A stretch of 64,000 nucleotides of DNA from Pelomonas sp. Root405 (GTDB lineage: Bacteria > Pseudomonadota > Gammaproteobacteria > Burkholderiales > Burkholderiaceae_C), in NCBI RefSeq assembly GCF_001425165.1, contig NZ_LMDU01000014.1:706827-770826 (forward strand), read 5' to 3'. The notes beneath the pieces are model-generated. The model had not been told where the DNA came from. It saw nothing but the letters and a program-made list of their open reading frames with translations, and made no database searches. Both the position numbers and the translations under genes were made by a program. Below, piece after piece: positions 14,174 to 22,368 of this stretch. Every line of letters starts with the position of its first letter. Within the stretch, counting starts at the first letter, position 1.

Positions 14174-14965
14174 ATGTCTGAACTTCGTCTGGCCACGCTG
14201 GCCCCTTTGCTGATCGCCGATGCACCCGCCAAGGCGGCAGCGGCGCTCGCCCTGGACGCCGCCCTGCCCGTGGACACGACCGCCGTGATCACCGAGCCGC
14301 CCGGCATTCCGGGCCGCCCTGCCCGGCCCCAGCTGGTCGAGCACATCAAGCTGAAGCCGCCGTCGATGCGCACTCCCGCCGGGGTCGCCGCCCTGGTGCA
14401 TGCCATCGCGCACATCGAACTCAATGCCATCGACCTCGCCCTGGACATCTGCTGGCGCTTCGCCGGCATGCCCGAGGCCTTCTATCGCGACTGGCTGCGC
14501 ATCGCCCAGGAAGAGGCCAGGCATTTCACGCTGCTGCGCAACCACCTGCTGACGCTGGGCTTCGACTACGGTGATTTCGATGCCCACAACGCGCTGTGGG
14601 ACATGGCCGAACGCACGAAGCACGACCTGCTGGCCCGCATCGCGCTGGTGCCGCGCACGCTGGAGGCGCGTGGATTGGACGCTTCCCCCGCCGTCCGCGC
14701 CAAGCTCGTCGGTGCGGGCGACAAGAAAGCCGGCGAGATCCTCGACATCATCCTGCGCGACGAAATCGGCCATGTCGCAGCCGGCAACCGCTGGTACCGA
14801 TTCGTCTGCGCGCAGCGCGGGCTGGACCCCATCGCCACCTATGCCGAACTCGCGGCGCGCCACCAGGCGCCCAAGCTGCGTGCGCCCTTCAACATGGCAG
14901 CCCGCCGCGCGGCCGGCTTCGACGAGGCGGAGCTGGCCGCGCTGGCAGATGCAGGCAAGCCCTGA
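14174..14965 (+). CDS. DUF455 ferritin-like protein
   Basis: This 263-residue protein belongs to the DUF455 ferritin-like family. Two carboxylate-His pairs expected for a di-metal four-helix bundle are visible: HAIAHIELNAIDLALD (Glu and His) and AQEEARHFTLL, then later RDEIGHVAAGNRWY. The N-terminal PARPQLVEHIKLKPPSMRTPAGVAALVHAI segment is typical. The reaction is unknown. Homologues of this family in MiaE-like groups act on tRNA, but I do not assert that here. A TAGAAT sequence at 14160-14165, nine bases before the ATG, would be too close for a normal leader, so a leaderless or short-leader transcript is possible. Confidence 0.9.
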   Translation: MSELRLATLAPLLIADAPAKAAAALALDAALPVDTTAVITEPPGIPGRPARPQLVEHIKLKPPSMRTPAGVAALVHAIAHIELNAIDLALDICWRFAGMPEAFYRDWLRIAQEEARHFTLLRNHLLTLGFDYGDFDAHNALWDMAERTKHDLLARIALVPRTLEARGLDASPAVRAKLVGAGDKKAGEILDIILRDEIGHVAAGNRWYRFVCAQRGLDPIATYAELAARHQAPKLRAPFNMAARRAAGFDEAELAALADAGKP

Positions 14966-14973
14966 GCACAAAA

Positions 14974-14991
14974 TCTGACCAACCCGTCAGA
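14974..14991. promoter_or_regulatory. perfect dyad TCTGAC-N6-GTCAGA in aminotransferase leader
   Basis: TCTGAC CAACCC GTCAGA is an 18-bp perfect inverted repeat 32 bases before the aminotransferase ATG and 8 bases after the DUF455 stop. There is no T-tract after it, so an operator is at least as likely as a terminator. Confidence 0.45.
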
Positions 14992-14994
14992 ATC

Positions 14995-15010
14995 GGTGGC
15001 AATCGCCACC
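14995..15010. promoter_or_regulatory. second dyad GGTGGC-AATC-GCCACC in the same leader
   Basis: GGTGGC AATC GCCACC is a perfect 6-bp-arm inverted repeat that ends 12 bases before the ATG and just before the Shine-Dalgarno (GGAG at 15013-15016). As RNA it would form a stable hairpin beside the ribosome-binding site. Confidence 0.4.
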
Positions 15011-15022
15011 CAGGAGCCCCGC

Positions 15023-16339
15023 ATGAGCGCAGACGATCCCAAACTTGACGCCTACTGGATGCCCTTCACGGCCAACCGCCAGTTCAAGCAGGCACCGCGT
15101 CTGCTGACCCAGGCCGACGGCATGTTCTTCCGCGACGACAAGGGCCGCGAGGTGCTCGACGGCATTGCCGGCCTGTGGTGCGTCAACGCCGGCCACAACC
15201 GGCCGCGGATCGTCAAAGCCATCCAGGCGCAGGCGGCGGAGCTGGACTTCGCGCCGCCCTTCCAGATGGCGCACCCCAAGGCCTTCGAGCTGGCCGAGCG
15301 CCTGGCGGCCATCGCGCCCGCCGGCATGAACCGCGTGTTCTTCACCAACTCCGGTTCCGAGTCAGTGGACACGGCCCTGAAGATGGCCATCGCCTACCAC
15401 CGCGTGCGCGGCGAAGGCGCGCGCACCCGCCTCATTGGCCGCGAGCGCGGATATCACGGGGTCAACTTCGGCGGCATCTCGGTGGGCGGCATGGTGGCCA
15501 ACCGCAAGATGTTCGGCAGCCTGCTCGCGGGCGTCGACCACATCCGTCACACGCACGACCCGGCACGCAATGCCTTCTCGGTCGGCATTCCCCAGCACGG
15601 CGCCGAGCTGGCCGACGACCTGGAGCGCCTGGTCGCGCTGCACGATGCGTCGACCATCGCGGCCGTCATCGTCGAGCCGGTCGCCGGCTCAACCGGCGTG
15701 CTGATCCCGCCGGCAGGCTACCTGCAGCGCCTGCGCGACATCTGCGACAAGCACGGCATCCTGCTGATCTTCGACGAGGTCATCACCGGCTTCGGCCGCA
15801 CCGGCAACCCCTTCGGCGCGCAGACCTTCGGCGTCACGCCCGACCTGATGACGGTGGCCAAGGGCATCACCAACGGCTGCGTGCCGATGGGTGCGGTGTT
15901 CGCGCAGCAGAAGATCCACGACGCCTTCATGACCGGGCCCGAGCACCTGATCGAGTTCTTCCACGGCTACACCTACTCGGCCCACCCGCTGGCCTGCGCG
16001 GCCGGCATCGCCACGCTGGACACCTATGCCGACGACGACTTGCTGACGCGCGCCGCGCGCATGCAGGACGAGTTCGCCAAGGCCCTTCACTCCCTGCGCG
16101 ACGAGCCCAATGTCATCGACGTGCGCAACATCGGCCTGGTCGGCGGTGTGGAGCTCAAACCGCTGCCGGGTGAGCCAGCCAAGCGCGCCTTCAACGTCTT
16201 CCTGGACTGCTGGGACAAGGGCCTGCTGATCCGCACGACCGGCGACACCGTTGCGCTGTCGCCGCCGCTCATCATCGAGAGCAGTCACATCGAACGCATC
16301 ATCGACACGCTGCGTGGCGCGCTGCGCCGGGCGGCCTGA
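15023..16339 (+). CDS. class III omega-aminotransferase (beta-alanine--pyruvate type)
   Basis: This 438-residue PLP enzyme is close to beta-alanine:pyruvate aminotransferases. The N terminus LDAYWMPFTANRQFKQAPRLL and the GLWCVNAGHNRPRIV segment are characteristic. Cofactor features are LIFDEVITGFGRTG and the Schiff-base lysine at about residue 280 in TVAKGITNGCVPMGAVF. The expected reaction moves an amino group from beta-alanine or a related omega-amine to pyruvate. The ATG at 15023 is supported by GGAG six bases upstream; an upstream in-frame ATG (14996) falls inside the leader dyads. It is probably monocistronic with its own control. Confidence 0.92.
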   Translation: MSADDPKLDAYWMPFTANRQFKQAPRLLTQADGMFFRDDKGREVLDGIAGLWCVNAGHNRPRIVKAIQAQAAELDFAPPFQMAHPKAFELAERLAAIAPAGMNRVFFTNSGSESVDTALKMAIAYHRVRGEGARTRLIGRERGYHGVNFGGISVGGMVANRKMFGSLLAGVDHIRHTHDPARNAFSVGIPQHGAELADDLERLVALHDASTIAAVIVEPVAGSTGVLIPPAGYLQRLRDICDKHGILLIFDEVITGFGRTGNPFGAQTFGVTPDLMTVAKGITNGCVPMGAVFAQQKIHDAFMTGPEHLIEFFHGYTYSAHPLACAAGIATLDTYADDDLLTRAARMQDEFAKALHSLRDEPNVIDVRNIGLVGGVELKPLPGEPAKRAFNVFLDCWDKGLLIRTTGDTVALSPPLIIESSHIERIIDTLRGALRRAA

Positions 16340-16397
16340 AGGCTTGCACTAGACTGCGCCGCCGCGCTGCGGCCCCCGGCCGCGTCCAAGGATTTTG

Positions 16398-17567
16398 ATG
16401 ACGTTGTTTGCCCGCTGCGCCTTTGCCGCCAGCCTGACCCTGGCAGCCCTGCCTGCCCTCTCACAGACGCTGACCTATCTCGGCCAGCAGATCGTGCCCA
16501 CCAGCGCGAGCTTTCAGGGCCTGCCCGTCGGCGGCTTGTCCAGCCTCGACTACGTGCCGGCAACCGGGCGCTACCTGGCCATCTGCGATGACCGCAGCGA
16601 CCGCGGGCCGGCGCGCTTCTACGAGCTGGCGCTGGACCTGAGCAAGTTCCGCCGCAATGCCAGCCCCGGCTCGGCGGGTGTCGCATGGGTGGGCATGACG
16701 ACGCTGCTCGACCATGATGGCCAGCCCTTCGGCCGCAACCAGGTCGACCCCGAAAGCCTGCGCCTGGACACCAAGCGCAACCTCATCTACTGGGGCAACG
16801 AGGGCCAGCGCATCTCCAGCGCCGTGCAGAACCCGACGGTGCGCCGCATGCACCCCGACGGCAAGCCGGCCGGCGACCTGGCCGCGCCCAACTACTACAA
16901 CCCCTCGGGCAGCGCCGGCGGCCTGGCGGCGGGCGACATCGGCCCTTACAACAACCTCGCCTTCGAGAGCATTGCGCTCACGCCGGACGGCAAGACGCTT
17001 TGGACGATGAGCGAGAACGGCCTCGCCCAGGACAGCCCGCCCGCGGCGGTGGGCCGGGGCAGCCGGGCGCGCATGCTGTCCTTCGACCTGGACAGCGGCA
17101 AGGCCGGCGCCGAGTACATCTACGAAGTCGCACCCGTGCCCTTCGCGCCCGCGCGCCCTGGCGACTTCGCCACCAACGGCGTGCCCGACATGCTGGCCCT
17201 GTCGGCCCACGAGTTCATCGTCATCGAACGCGCCTTCGCCGTCGGCGCGCTCACGCCGGGCACCGCCGCGCACACCAAGCTGCCGACCAGCAACACCATC
17301 AAGCTCTACCTCATCGACACCCGCGGCGCCACCGATGTGGCTGGCTGGCCCAGCATCAAGGGCCGCGACGTAGTGCCGGTCAAGCGCACCATGCTGCTGG
17401 ACCTGTCCTCACTGAAGAACGACGACGGCAGCGTGCTGGCCCTGGACAACATCGAGGGCATCAGCTTCGGCCCCATGCACGAGGGCAAGCGCACGTTGAT
17501 CCTGGTGTCTGACAACAATTTCAATCCGGCGCAGTTCACCCAGTTCATTGCGCTCAGCATCGACTGA
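16398..17567 (+). CDS. secreted esterase-like protein, phytase-like beta-propeller family
   Basis: This 389-residue protein has a clear Sec signal peptide (about residues 1-22, ending ALPALSQ). The mature part resembles the 'esterase-like activity of phytase' family: GGLSSLDYVPATGRYLAICDDRSDRGPARFY, FGRNQVDPESLRLD, NNLAFESIALTPDGKTLW and the C-terminal LDNIEGISFGPMHEGKRTLILVSDNNF. The fold should be a beta-propeller in the periplasm or outside the cell; phosphoesterase substrate is unproven. ATG at 16398 is preferred over the TTG immediately before it. It stands alone between the aminotransferase and the repeat hairpin. Confidence 0.85.
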   Translation: MTLFARCAFAASLTLAALPALSQTLTYLGQQIVPTSASFQGLPVGGLSSLDYVPATGRYLAICDDRSDRGPARFYELALDLSKFRRNASPGSAGVAWVGMTTLLDHDGQPFGRNQVDPESLRLDTKRNLIYWGNEGQRISSAVQNPTVRRMHPDGKPAGDLAAPNYYNPSGSAGGLAAGDIGPYNNLAFESIALTPDGKTLWTMSENGLAQDSPPAAVGRGSRARMLSFDLDSGKAGAEYIYEVAPVPFAPARPGDFATNGVPDMLALSAHEFIVIERAFAVGALTPGTAAHTKLPTSNTIKLYLIDTRGATDVAGWPSIKGRDVVPVKRTMLLDLSSLKNDDGSVLALDNIEGISFGPMHEGKRTLILVSDNNFNPAQFTQFIALSID

Positions 17568-17581
17568 CGTGAAGAGAAAAG

Positions 17582-17660
17582 GCAACCACAGAGACACAGA
17601 GGCACTGAGCAAATGCAGTGAATCCTTCGCTCTCTGTGTCTCTGTGCCTCTGTGGTTGCA
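17582..17660. repeat. long imperfect inverted repeat of CAGAG-rich type
   Basis: Left arm GCAACCACAGAGACACAGAG (from 17582) and right arm, read on the minus strand, GCAACCACAGAGGCACAGAG (from 17660) form a long imperfect hairpin, each arm itself built of repeated ACAGAG/CACAGAG units. It fills the gap between two unrelated genes. Similar CACAGAGACACAGAG elements are scattered in many bacterial genomes as REP-like non-coding repeats; assignment to such a family is inference. Confidence 0.7.
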
Positions 17661-17708
17661 TTTCCGTCCTTTGCGCTGCGCGCGCAGCGAATCCTGAAGC
17701 CCTAGCGC

Positions 17709-18596
17709 ATGCACCCCATCCCCTGGCGCGCCTACGCGCTGTTGGCCGCCAGCACCAGCCTGGTGGGCAGCTACGTCGGCCTGTCCAAACTGCTGGTCCT
17801 CGCCTTCCCCGTCTTCCTGCTCGCCGGCCTGCGCTTCGGCTTTGCGGCCGTGCTGATGCTGTCGTGGCTGAAGAAGCCGGCTCATGAGGCGCCCCTGGAC
17901 GCACGCTCGCGCTGGCTGCTCTTCCTTGAATCGTTTCTCGGCAACTTCCTGTTCTCGATCTGCATGCTGTTCGGGCTGCGGCAAAGCTCGGCCGTCGTCG
18001 CCGGCGTCATCCTGGCCGGCATCCCGGCCGCTGTGGCGCTGCTGAGCTGGGTCTTCCTGCGCGAGCGCCTGAGCGGCCGCGTGCTGGCGGGCATCGCCTG
18101 CGCCGTCGGCGGCATCGCGCTGGTGGCCGGCGGCAAACAGGGCGGTGCCGAAACGACGCCTCTGGGCGCGCTGCTGTTGGTCGCGGCGGTCTTCTGCGAG
18201 GGCTGCTATGTCGTCATCGGCAAGAAGCTCACGGCCGGTCTGGGACCCAAGCGCATCAGCGCGTTGATCAACCTCTGGGGCCTGGTGCTCGTCGCGCCGC
18301 TGGCCATCTGGCAGGCGCTGAGCTTTGATTTCGGCGCGCCGCGGATGCTGGACTGGGCGCTGCTCGGCTACTACTCGGCCACGGCCAGCGTCATCACGGT
18401 CTGGCTGTGGATGGCCGGGCTCAAGGGCCTGCCGGCGGCAAAGGCCGGGGTCTTCATGGTCTTCCTGCCCATCAGCACCGCGTTGGTGGGGTTGCTGCTG
18501 GGCGAGACGCTGTCGGTCCAGCAGGCGCTCGCCTATGGCCTGGCCTTATTGGGCGTGCTGCTGGCGACATGGCCTGCGCGGCCATCGGCTCGGTAG
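17709..18596 (+). CDS. EamA/DMT-superfamily transporter
   Basis: This 295-residue protein has ten predicted transmembrane helices in two EamA repeats. The first repeat is about residues 8-135 ([37 protein letters not shown]). The second is 150-285, ending AKAGVFMVFLPISTALVGLLLGETLSVQQALAYGLALLGVLLAT, the usual repeat-2 signature. Such proteins export metabolites or amino acids; the substrate here is unknown. The next gene (PIG-L deacetylase) starts 10 bases after its stop, so the transporter may export or import the substrate of the downstream hydrolases. Confidence 0.9.
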   Translation: MHPIPWRAYALLAASTSLVGSYVGLSKLLVLAFPVFLLAGLRFGFAAVLMLSWLKKPAHEAPLDARSRWLLFLESFLGNFLFSICMLFGLRQSSAVVAGVILAGIPAAVALLSWVFLRERLSGRVLAGIACAVGGIALVAGGKQGGAETTPLGALLLVAAVFCEGCYVVIGKKLTAGLGPKRISALINLWGLVLVAPLAIWQALSFDFGAPRMLDWALLGYYSATASVITVWLWMAGLKGLPAAKAGVFMVFLPISTALVGLLLGETLSVQQALAYGLALLGVLLATWPARPSAR

Positions 18597-18605
18597 GATG
18601 CCGGG

Positions 18606-19457
18606 ATGTCCCAGGAAGCCGACCTCGCCCGCTGGCGCGAGCACCTCAACCGCTTTGCTGCCCTGCTGGGCGACCCACCCGACCGCCAGGCCGGGCCGGG
18701 CCGTGAGCCTCAACCGGGCCACTGCCTGATCTTTGCGCCCCACCCCGACGATGAATGCATCGTCGGCGCGCTGCCGCTGCGATTGAAGCAAGAGGCCGGT
18801 TGGCGCGTCAGCAATGTCGCCGTCACGCTGGGCAGCAACGTCGAGCGCCGCGAGTCGCGCTGGGCCGAGCTGCAGGATGCCTGTGGCGTGCTCGGCTTCG
18901 GCTGCATCCGCGCCGGTGCGGACGGGCTGTCCGATGTGCGCGCCGACACGTCCGAGCGCCAGCCACGCCTGTGGCAGGTCCATGTCGAGACCCTGGCGGC
19001 GCTGCTGGCCGCGCACCGCCCAGACCTCGTGCTGGCGCCGCATGCGCTGGACGACAACCCGAGCCATCGCGGTGTGTGCCGCCTTGTGACCGAGGCCCTG
19101 GCCGCGGCGCGGCTGGACACGGTGCTGGCCCATACCGAGTTCTGGTCCACCCAATCGGCGCCCAACGCCCTCGTGCAGACCAGCATCGCCGACACCGCCC
19201 GCCTCATCGCCGCGCTGGAGCGCCATGCCGGCGAGATCGAGCGCAACCCCTACCACCTGCGCCTGCCGGCTTTCCTGGCCGACGCGGTGCGCCGCGGCGG
19301 CGAGCTGCTGCTCGGTGCCGGCGAAGCCGCGCCCGATTTCGCCTTCGCCACTCTCTACCGCCTCGTCAGCTACCGCGCCGGCCAGCCCATGGCCGAACTG
19401 CCTCGCCGCGTCTTTCCTGCCGACCAGGCCCTGTCTTCCGCCCTGCTCAAGCCATGA
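18606..19457 (+). CDS. PIG-L family deacetylase
   Basis: This 283-residue LmbE/PIG-L-type zinc hydrolase carries the hallmark PHPDDE (FAPHPDDECIVGALPLRL) and a later metal-ligand His in HALDDNPSHRGV. Family members remove N-acetyl groups from GlcNAc-linked lipids, mycothiol or bacillithiol precursors and antibiotics. The exact substrate is unknown. Its stop codon overlaps the next gene's start by 4 bases (ATGA), which ties it to the aspartoacylase-like hydrolase. Confidence 0.9.
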   Translation: MSQEADLARWREHLNRFAALLGDPPDRQAGPGREPQPGHCLIFAPHPDDECIVGALPLRLKQEAGWRVSNVAVTLGSNVERRESRWAELQDACGVLGFGCIRAGADGLSDVRADTSERQPRLWQVHVETLAALLAAHRPDLVLAPHALDDNPSHRGVCRLVTEALAAARLDTVLAHTEFWSTQSAPNALVQTSIADTARLIAALERHAGEIERNPYHLRLPAFLADAVRRGGELLLGAGEAAPDFAFATLYRLVSYRAGQPMAELPRRVFPADQALSSALLKP

Positions 19458-20431
19458 CTCAACCGACCCACATCCGCGTCCATCAGTTCGCCGGCCTGCA
19501 GGCTGGCCCCCGTTTCCTCGTGACCGGCGCGGTACATGGCAATGAGATCCACGGCACCCAGGCCATGGCCGAGATCATTCGCCAACTCGACGCCGGCGAG
19601 CTGACGCTGCTGCGCGGCACGCTCACCCTGGTGCCCATCGTCAACCCACTGGCCCACCAGCTGAACCGCCGCGAGGGCGACCGCAACCTCAACCGCAATC
19701 TGCGCCCACCGGTCATCGCGCATGACTTCGAGGACCGCATCGCGCGTGTGCTGTGCCCGTTGATCGCCCAGCACGACGGCATCCTGGACCTGCACAGCTT
19801 TCAGGGCAACGGTCCGGCTTTCGCGATGATCGGCCCGCGCAACAACACGGGCGAGCTGGAGCCCTTCTCGCAGGAGGCGACTGAATCGGCACTTGCCGCG
19901 CGCCTGGGCGTCGGCCGCATCGTCGAGGGCTGGCTGTCGACCTATGCGCTGGGCCTGCAGCGCCGCCAGCAGCGCGAGCACGATGGCTCGCGCCGCGCGT
20001 CCTTGATCAGCGACCCTCACTACGGCGTCGGCACCACCGAATACATGCGCTCCACCGGCGGCTGGGCCATCACGCTGGAATGCGGCCAGCACCTGGACCC
20101 GAACGGCCCGGAGGTCGCGCGCCTGGCGATCCTGCGCTCGCTGGTCCACCTCGGCATGCTGGACGAAAGCGCCGTTGAACCCCATCGCCCCGCGCAGCCG
20201 CCGGAGCTGCTGCAGCTCTACGACGTCATCGACCGCGAGGCCGAGGGCGATCAGTTCGAGCAGAGCTGGGCCAGCTTCGACGCCATCGACAAGGGCCAGC
20301 GCATCGGCACCCGCGCCAGCGGCGAGCCGGTGCTCGCGCCGAGCGAGGGCCGCATCGTGTTCCCGAACACCAAGTCTCAGCCCGGCACGGAATGGTTCTA
20401 CCTGGCCAGGCCGAGCGACCGTCGGCTGTGA
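19454..20431 (+). CDS. succinylglutamate desuccinylase/aspartoacylase family hydrolase
   Basis: This 325-residue M14-like zinc hydrolase has the metal and active-site features GAVHGNEIHGTQA (His and Glu ligands), NRREGDRNLNRNL, DLHSFQ and a later TLECGQH. The C-terminal part has the lipoyl-like beta-barrel segment common to aspartoacylase/AstE-like proteins. It probably removes an acyl group from an N-acylated amino acid or sugar. The ATG at 19454 overlaps the PIG-L stop; the frame is open far upstream only as a shadow of the PIG-L gene. Together the pair suggests sequential deacylation of one compound. Confidence 0.88.
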   Translation: MTQPTHIRVHQFAGLQAGPRFLVTGAVHGNEIHGTQAMAEIIRQLDAGELTLLRGTLTLVPIVNPLAHQLNRREGDRNLNRNLRPPVIAHDFEDRIARVLCPLIAQHDGILDLHSFQGNGPAFAMIGPRNNTGELEPFSQEATESALAARLGVGRIVEGWLSTYALGLQRRQQREHDGSRRASLISDPHYGVGTTEYMRSTGGWAITLECGQHLDPNGPEVARLAILRSLVHLGMLDESAVEPHRPAQPPELLQLYDVIDREAEGDQFEQSWASFDAIDKGQRIGTRASGEPVLAPSEGRIVFPNTKSQPGTEWFYLARPSDRRL

Positions 20432-20457
20432 GCTGACCGGCGCGATTGGGACCGCGC

Positions 20458-21351
20458 ATGAAGCTGTTGTCGGCCCTGCTGCTGTGGCTGAGCCTGCCGG
20501 CAACCGCTGCGGACGTCGGCATGCCGCTCGTCGTCACCATCCCCTACATGGAGCGCGAGGCCGCGCACCGCATCTACGCGGACAAGCTGCTCGCCCTCGC
20601 GCTGGCGCTGTCTCGCGACAAATACGGCGCGTACCGCGTCGTCCAGCAGCAGCAGGAAAGCGTCATCCGCCGCCAGTTGCTGGAGCTGGAGAAAGGCAGC
20701 AGCCTGTCCGTTGCCGTCGCGATGCCGACGCAGGAATGGCTGGAGGGCGCGCTGCCGGTGCGCATTCCCATCATGCGGGGGCTGGCCAGCTTTCGGCTCT
20801 TTCTTGGGCAGCAGGGCCAGCGGCCGGCCTATGACGCGGTCCACACGCTGGACGACCTGAGAGCCCTGAGCATCGGCCAGGGGCCGGGCTGGTCGACCGC
20901 CAAGATCCTGGAAGACAACGGCTTTAAGGTCATCTACGGCGGCGCCCACTCGACGCTGATCCCGATGCTGCACACCGGCCGCTTCCAGTTGCTGATGCGC
21001 AGCGTCTTCGAGGTTGGGCCGGAGTGGCGGGCCCAGCGCGAGGCGCACCCCGGCCTGCTGATCGTCGACCGCTTCGCCGTCTACACCTACATGCCCATGT
21101 ACTTCTTCGTCGCCAGGAACCAGCCCGAGCTGGCCGAGCGGCTGGAATACGGGTTGAAGAAGGCCTATGCAAGCGGCGAGCTGGACCGGCTCCTGCAGCG
21201 CTACTTCGGCGACAGCCTGGCGCTGTTGAAGAACAAGCAGCTGAAGATCTTCCACCTGCCCAACACCAACATCGACAGGAGCTTCTTCGAGCGCGACCGG
21301 CCTTACCTGCTGGATGCCGTGGTCGCGCTGGAGAAGGAGGCTCGGCGATGA
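20458..21351 (+). CDS. periplasmic solute-binding-like protein
   Basis: This 297-residue protein has a signal peptide (MKLLSALLLWLSLPATAA) and a family-3 substrate-binding-like fold: VTIPYMEREAAHRIYADKLLALAL, TLDDLRALSIGQGPGWSTAKILEDNGFKVIYG, RFQLLMRSVFEVGPEW, YFFVARNQPELAERLEYGLKKAYASGELDRLLQRYFGD. No ABC permease or ATPase gene lies beside it, so it may serve as a sensor input or an orphan binding protein. It starts 26 bases after the aspartoacylase-like gene and is probably in the same transcript. Confidence 0.82.
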   Translation: MKLLSALLLWLSLPATAADVGMPLVVTIPYMEREAAHRIYADKLLALALALSRDKYGAYRVVQQQQESVIRRQLLELEKGSSLSVAVAMPTQEWLEGALPVRIPIMRGLASFRLFLGQQGQRPAYDAVHTLDDLRALSIGQGPGWSTAKILEDNGFKVIYGGAHSTLIPMLHTGRFQLLMRSVFEVGPEWRAQREAHPGLLIVDRFAVYTYMPMYFFVARNQPELAERLEYGLKKAYASGELDRLLQRYFGDSLALLKNKQLKIFHLPNTNIDRSFFERDRPYLLDAVVALEKEARR

Positions 21352-21403
21352 GCGCCCTTGTCGTCGGCAGGGAGCGTCAAAGCCGGCCGCGCTCCTGCTA
21401 CTC

Positions 21404-22342
21404 CTAGTCGAGCGCAACGCCGGGCCGCCACCCACTCCGGGCCAGGAATTCCTTCGGGTTCGTCATCTCGAAAACGTCGCGAAGGGCCTGGCGTTTGTCG
21501 TCGGCATGCTGGTAGTAGGACTTGACGATGCGATAGCCGACCCAATAGCCGAGGTCGGCAGGTTTTTCGGGCGTGCTGTTGTAGAGCCAGTCCGAAAGGT
21601 CGGTCTTGTCCACATCAGCGGCAAATGCCGTCTCGATCTCCATTTCCCGCCCCGCGGTCAGCTTGCTCAGATAGGCATAGGCAACAGAGCCGGTCGTCAG
21701 TTCCGCGACGAACTCCGCCGCACCTTCCTCCAGCGAGGCCGCCAGGACGGTGACATGCTCGATTTCGGAGAAGGCCACGGCTTGCTGGACATGAGCGTAC
21801 TCATGCGCGATGACGCCCACGAAACGATTTTCGACATCTGGATTGATCCAGCGGGTCGCGCAAAGCGCCTCAAGACCGATCTGCACGCCGGTATCGCGCC
21901 CGCCGACGCCGACGGGCTTGCTCCGGCCCACCGCGATCGTGATCGGCGGAAAGCGCGCCTGGGGATAGAGGGCTCCGAGCTTGCCCAGCACGACCACCAG
22001 TCTGTCGCGCACGCGTGGCAGCACGGCGACGCAGTCGCGCGCTTCGGAATAAATCTTCGGCCGCTTGGCAATGGCCGCAGCGATCGACTCCCCGGTGACT
22101 TTGCGCAACCGTGCCAGTTCATGCAGCCCAGGCGAACCCGGATCGATGTAGTCACGTTGCAGCGCCCGGGCCGTCGGGCGCCCGCCCGCCGCGTCAAAGA
22201 CTTTGTAGAACCGGTGAACGTCGCCCGTCTCGATGACGGGCCCAGCGGCGTTCTCGATGGGCGACGGCGCCGCGCCGCGCGCGCTCGAGGTCGTCGCCAA
22301 AACCAGGGCGATGACCACGACCCAGCTATTGATCTGCTCCAC
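21404..22342 (-). CDS. predicted Zn-dependent protease, DUF2268-like
   Basis: This 312-residue protein has an N-terminal hydrophobic segment (VVVIALVLATTSSARGA), probably a signal peptide, and a zincin-like motif FVGVIAHEYAHVQQ with a downstream LEEGAAEFVAEL that could supply the third ligand. This pattern fits the DUF2268 group of predicted Zn proteases. I start it at GTG 22342 because GGGAGGAAAG is just upstream; an open frame reaching further into the GST gene is a shadow. Its DNA is somewhat less GC-biased at third positions than its neighbours. Substrate is unknown. Confidence 0.75.
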   Translation of the reverse strand: MEQINSWVVVIALVLATTSSARGAAPSPIENAAGPVIETGDVHRFYKVFDAAGGRPTARALQRDYIDPGSPGLHELARLRKVTGESIAAAIAKRPKIYSEARDCVAVLPRVRDRLVVVLGKLGALYPQARFPPITIAVGRSKPVGVGGRDTGVQIGLEALCATRWINPDVENRFVGVIAHEYAHVQQAVAFSEIEHVTVLAASLEEGAAEFVAELTTGSVAYAYLSKLTAGREMEIETAFAADVDKTDLSDWLYNSTPEKPADLGYWVGYRIVKSYYQHADDKRQALRDVFEMTNPKEFLARSGWRPGVALD

Positions 22343-22368
22343 GCTTTCCTCCCAACAAATGCAGGCAA

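Noticed and set aside
18755-19453. Long upstream extension of the aspartoacylase-like gene
   Set aside because: It reads through the PIG-L deacetylase gene in another frame; family similarity begins at ATG 19454.
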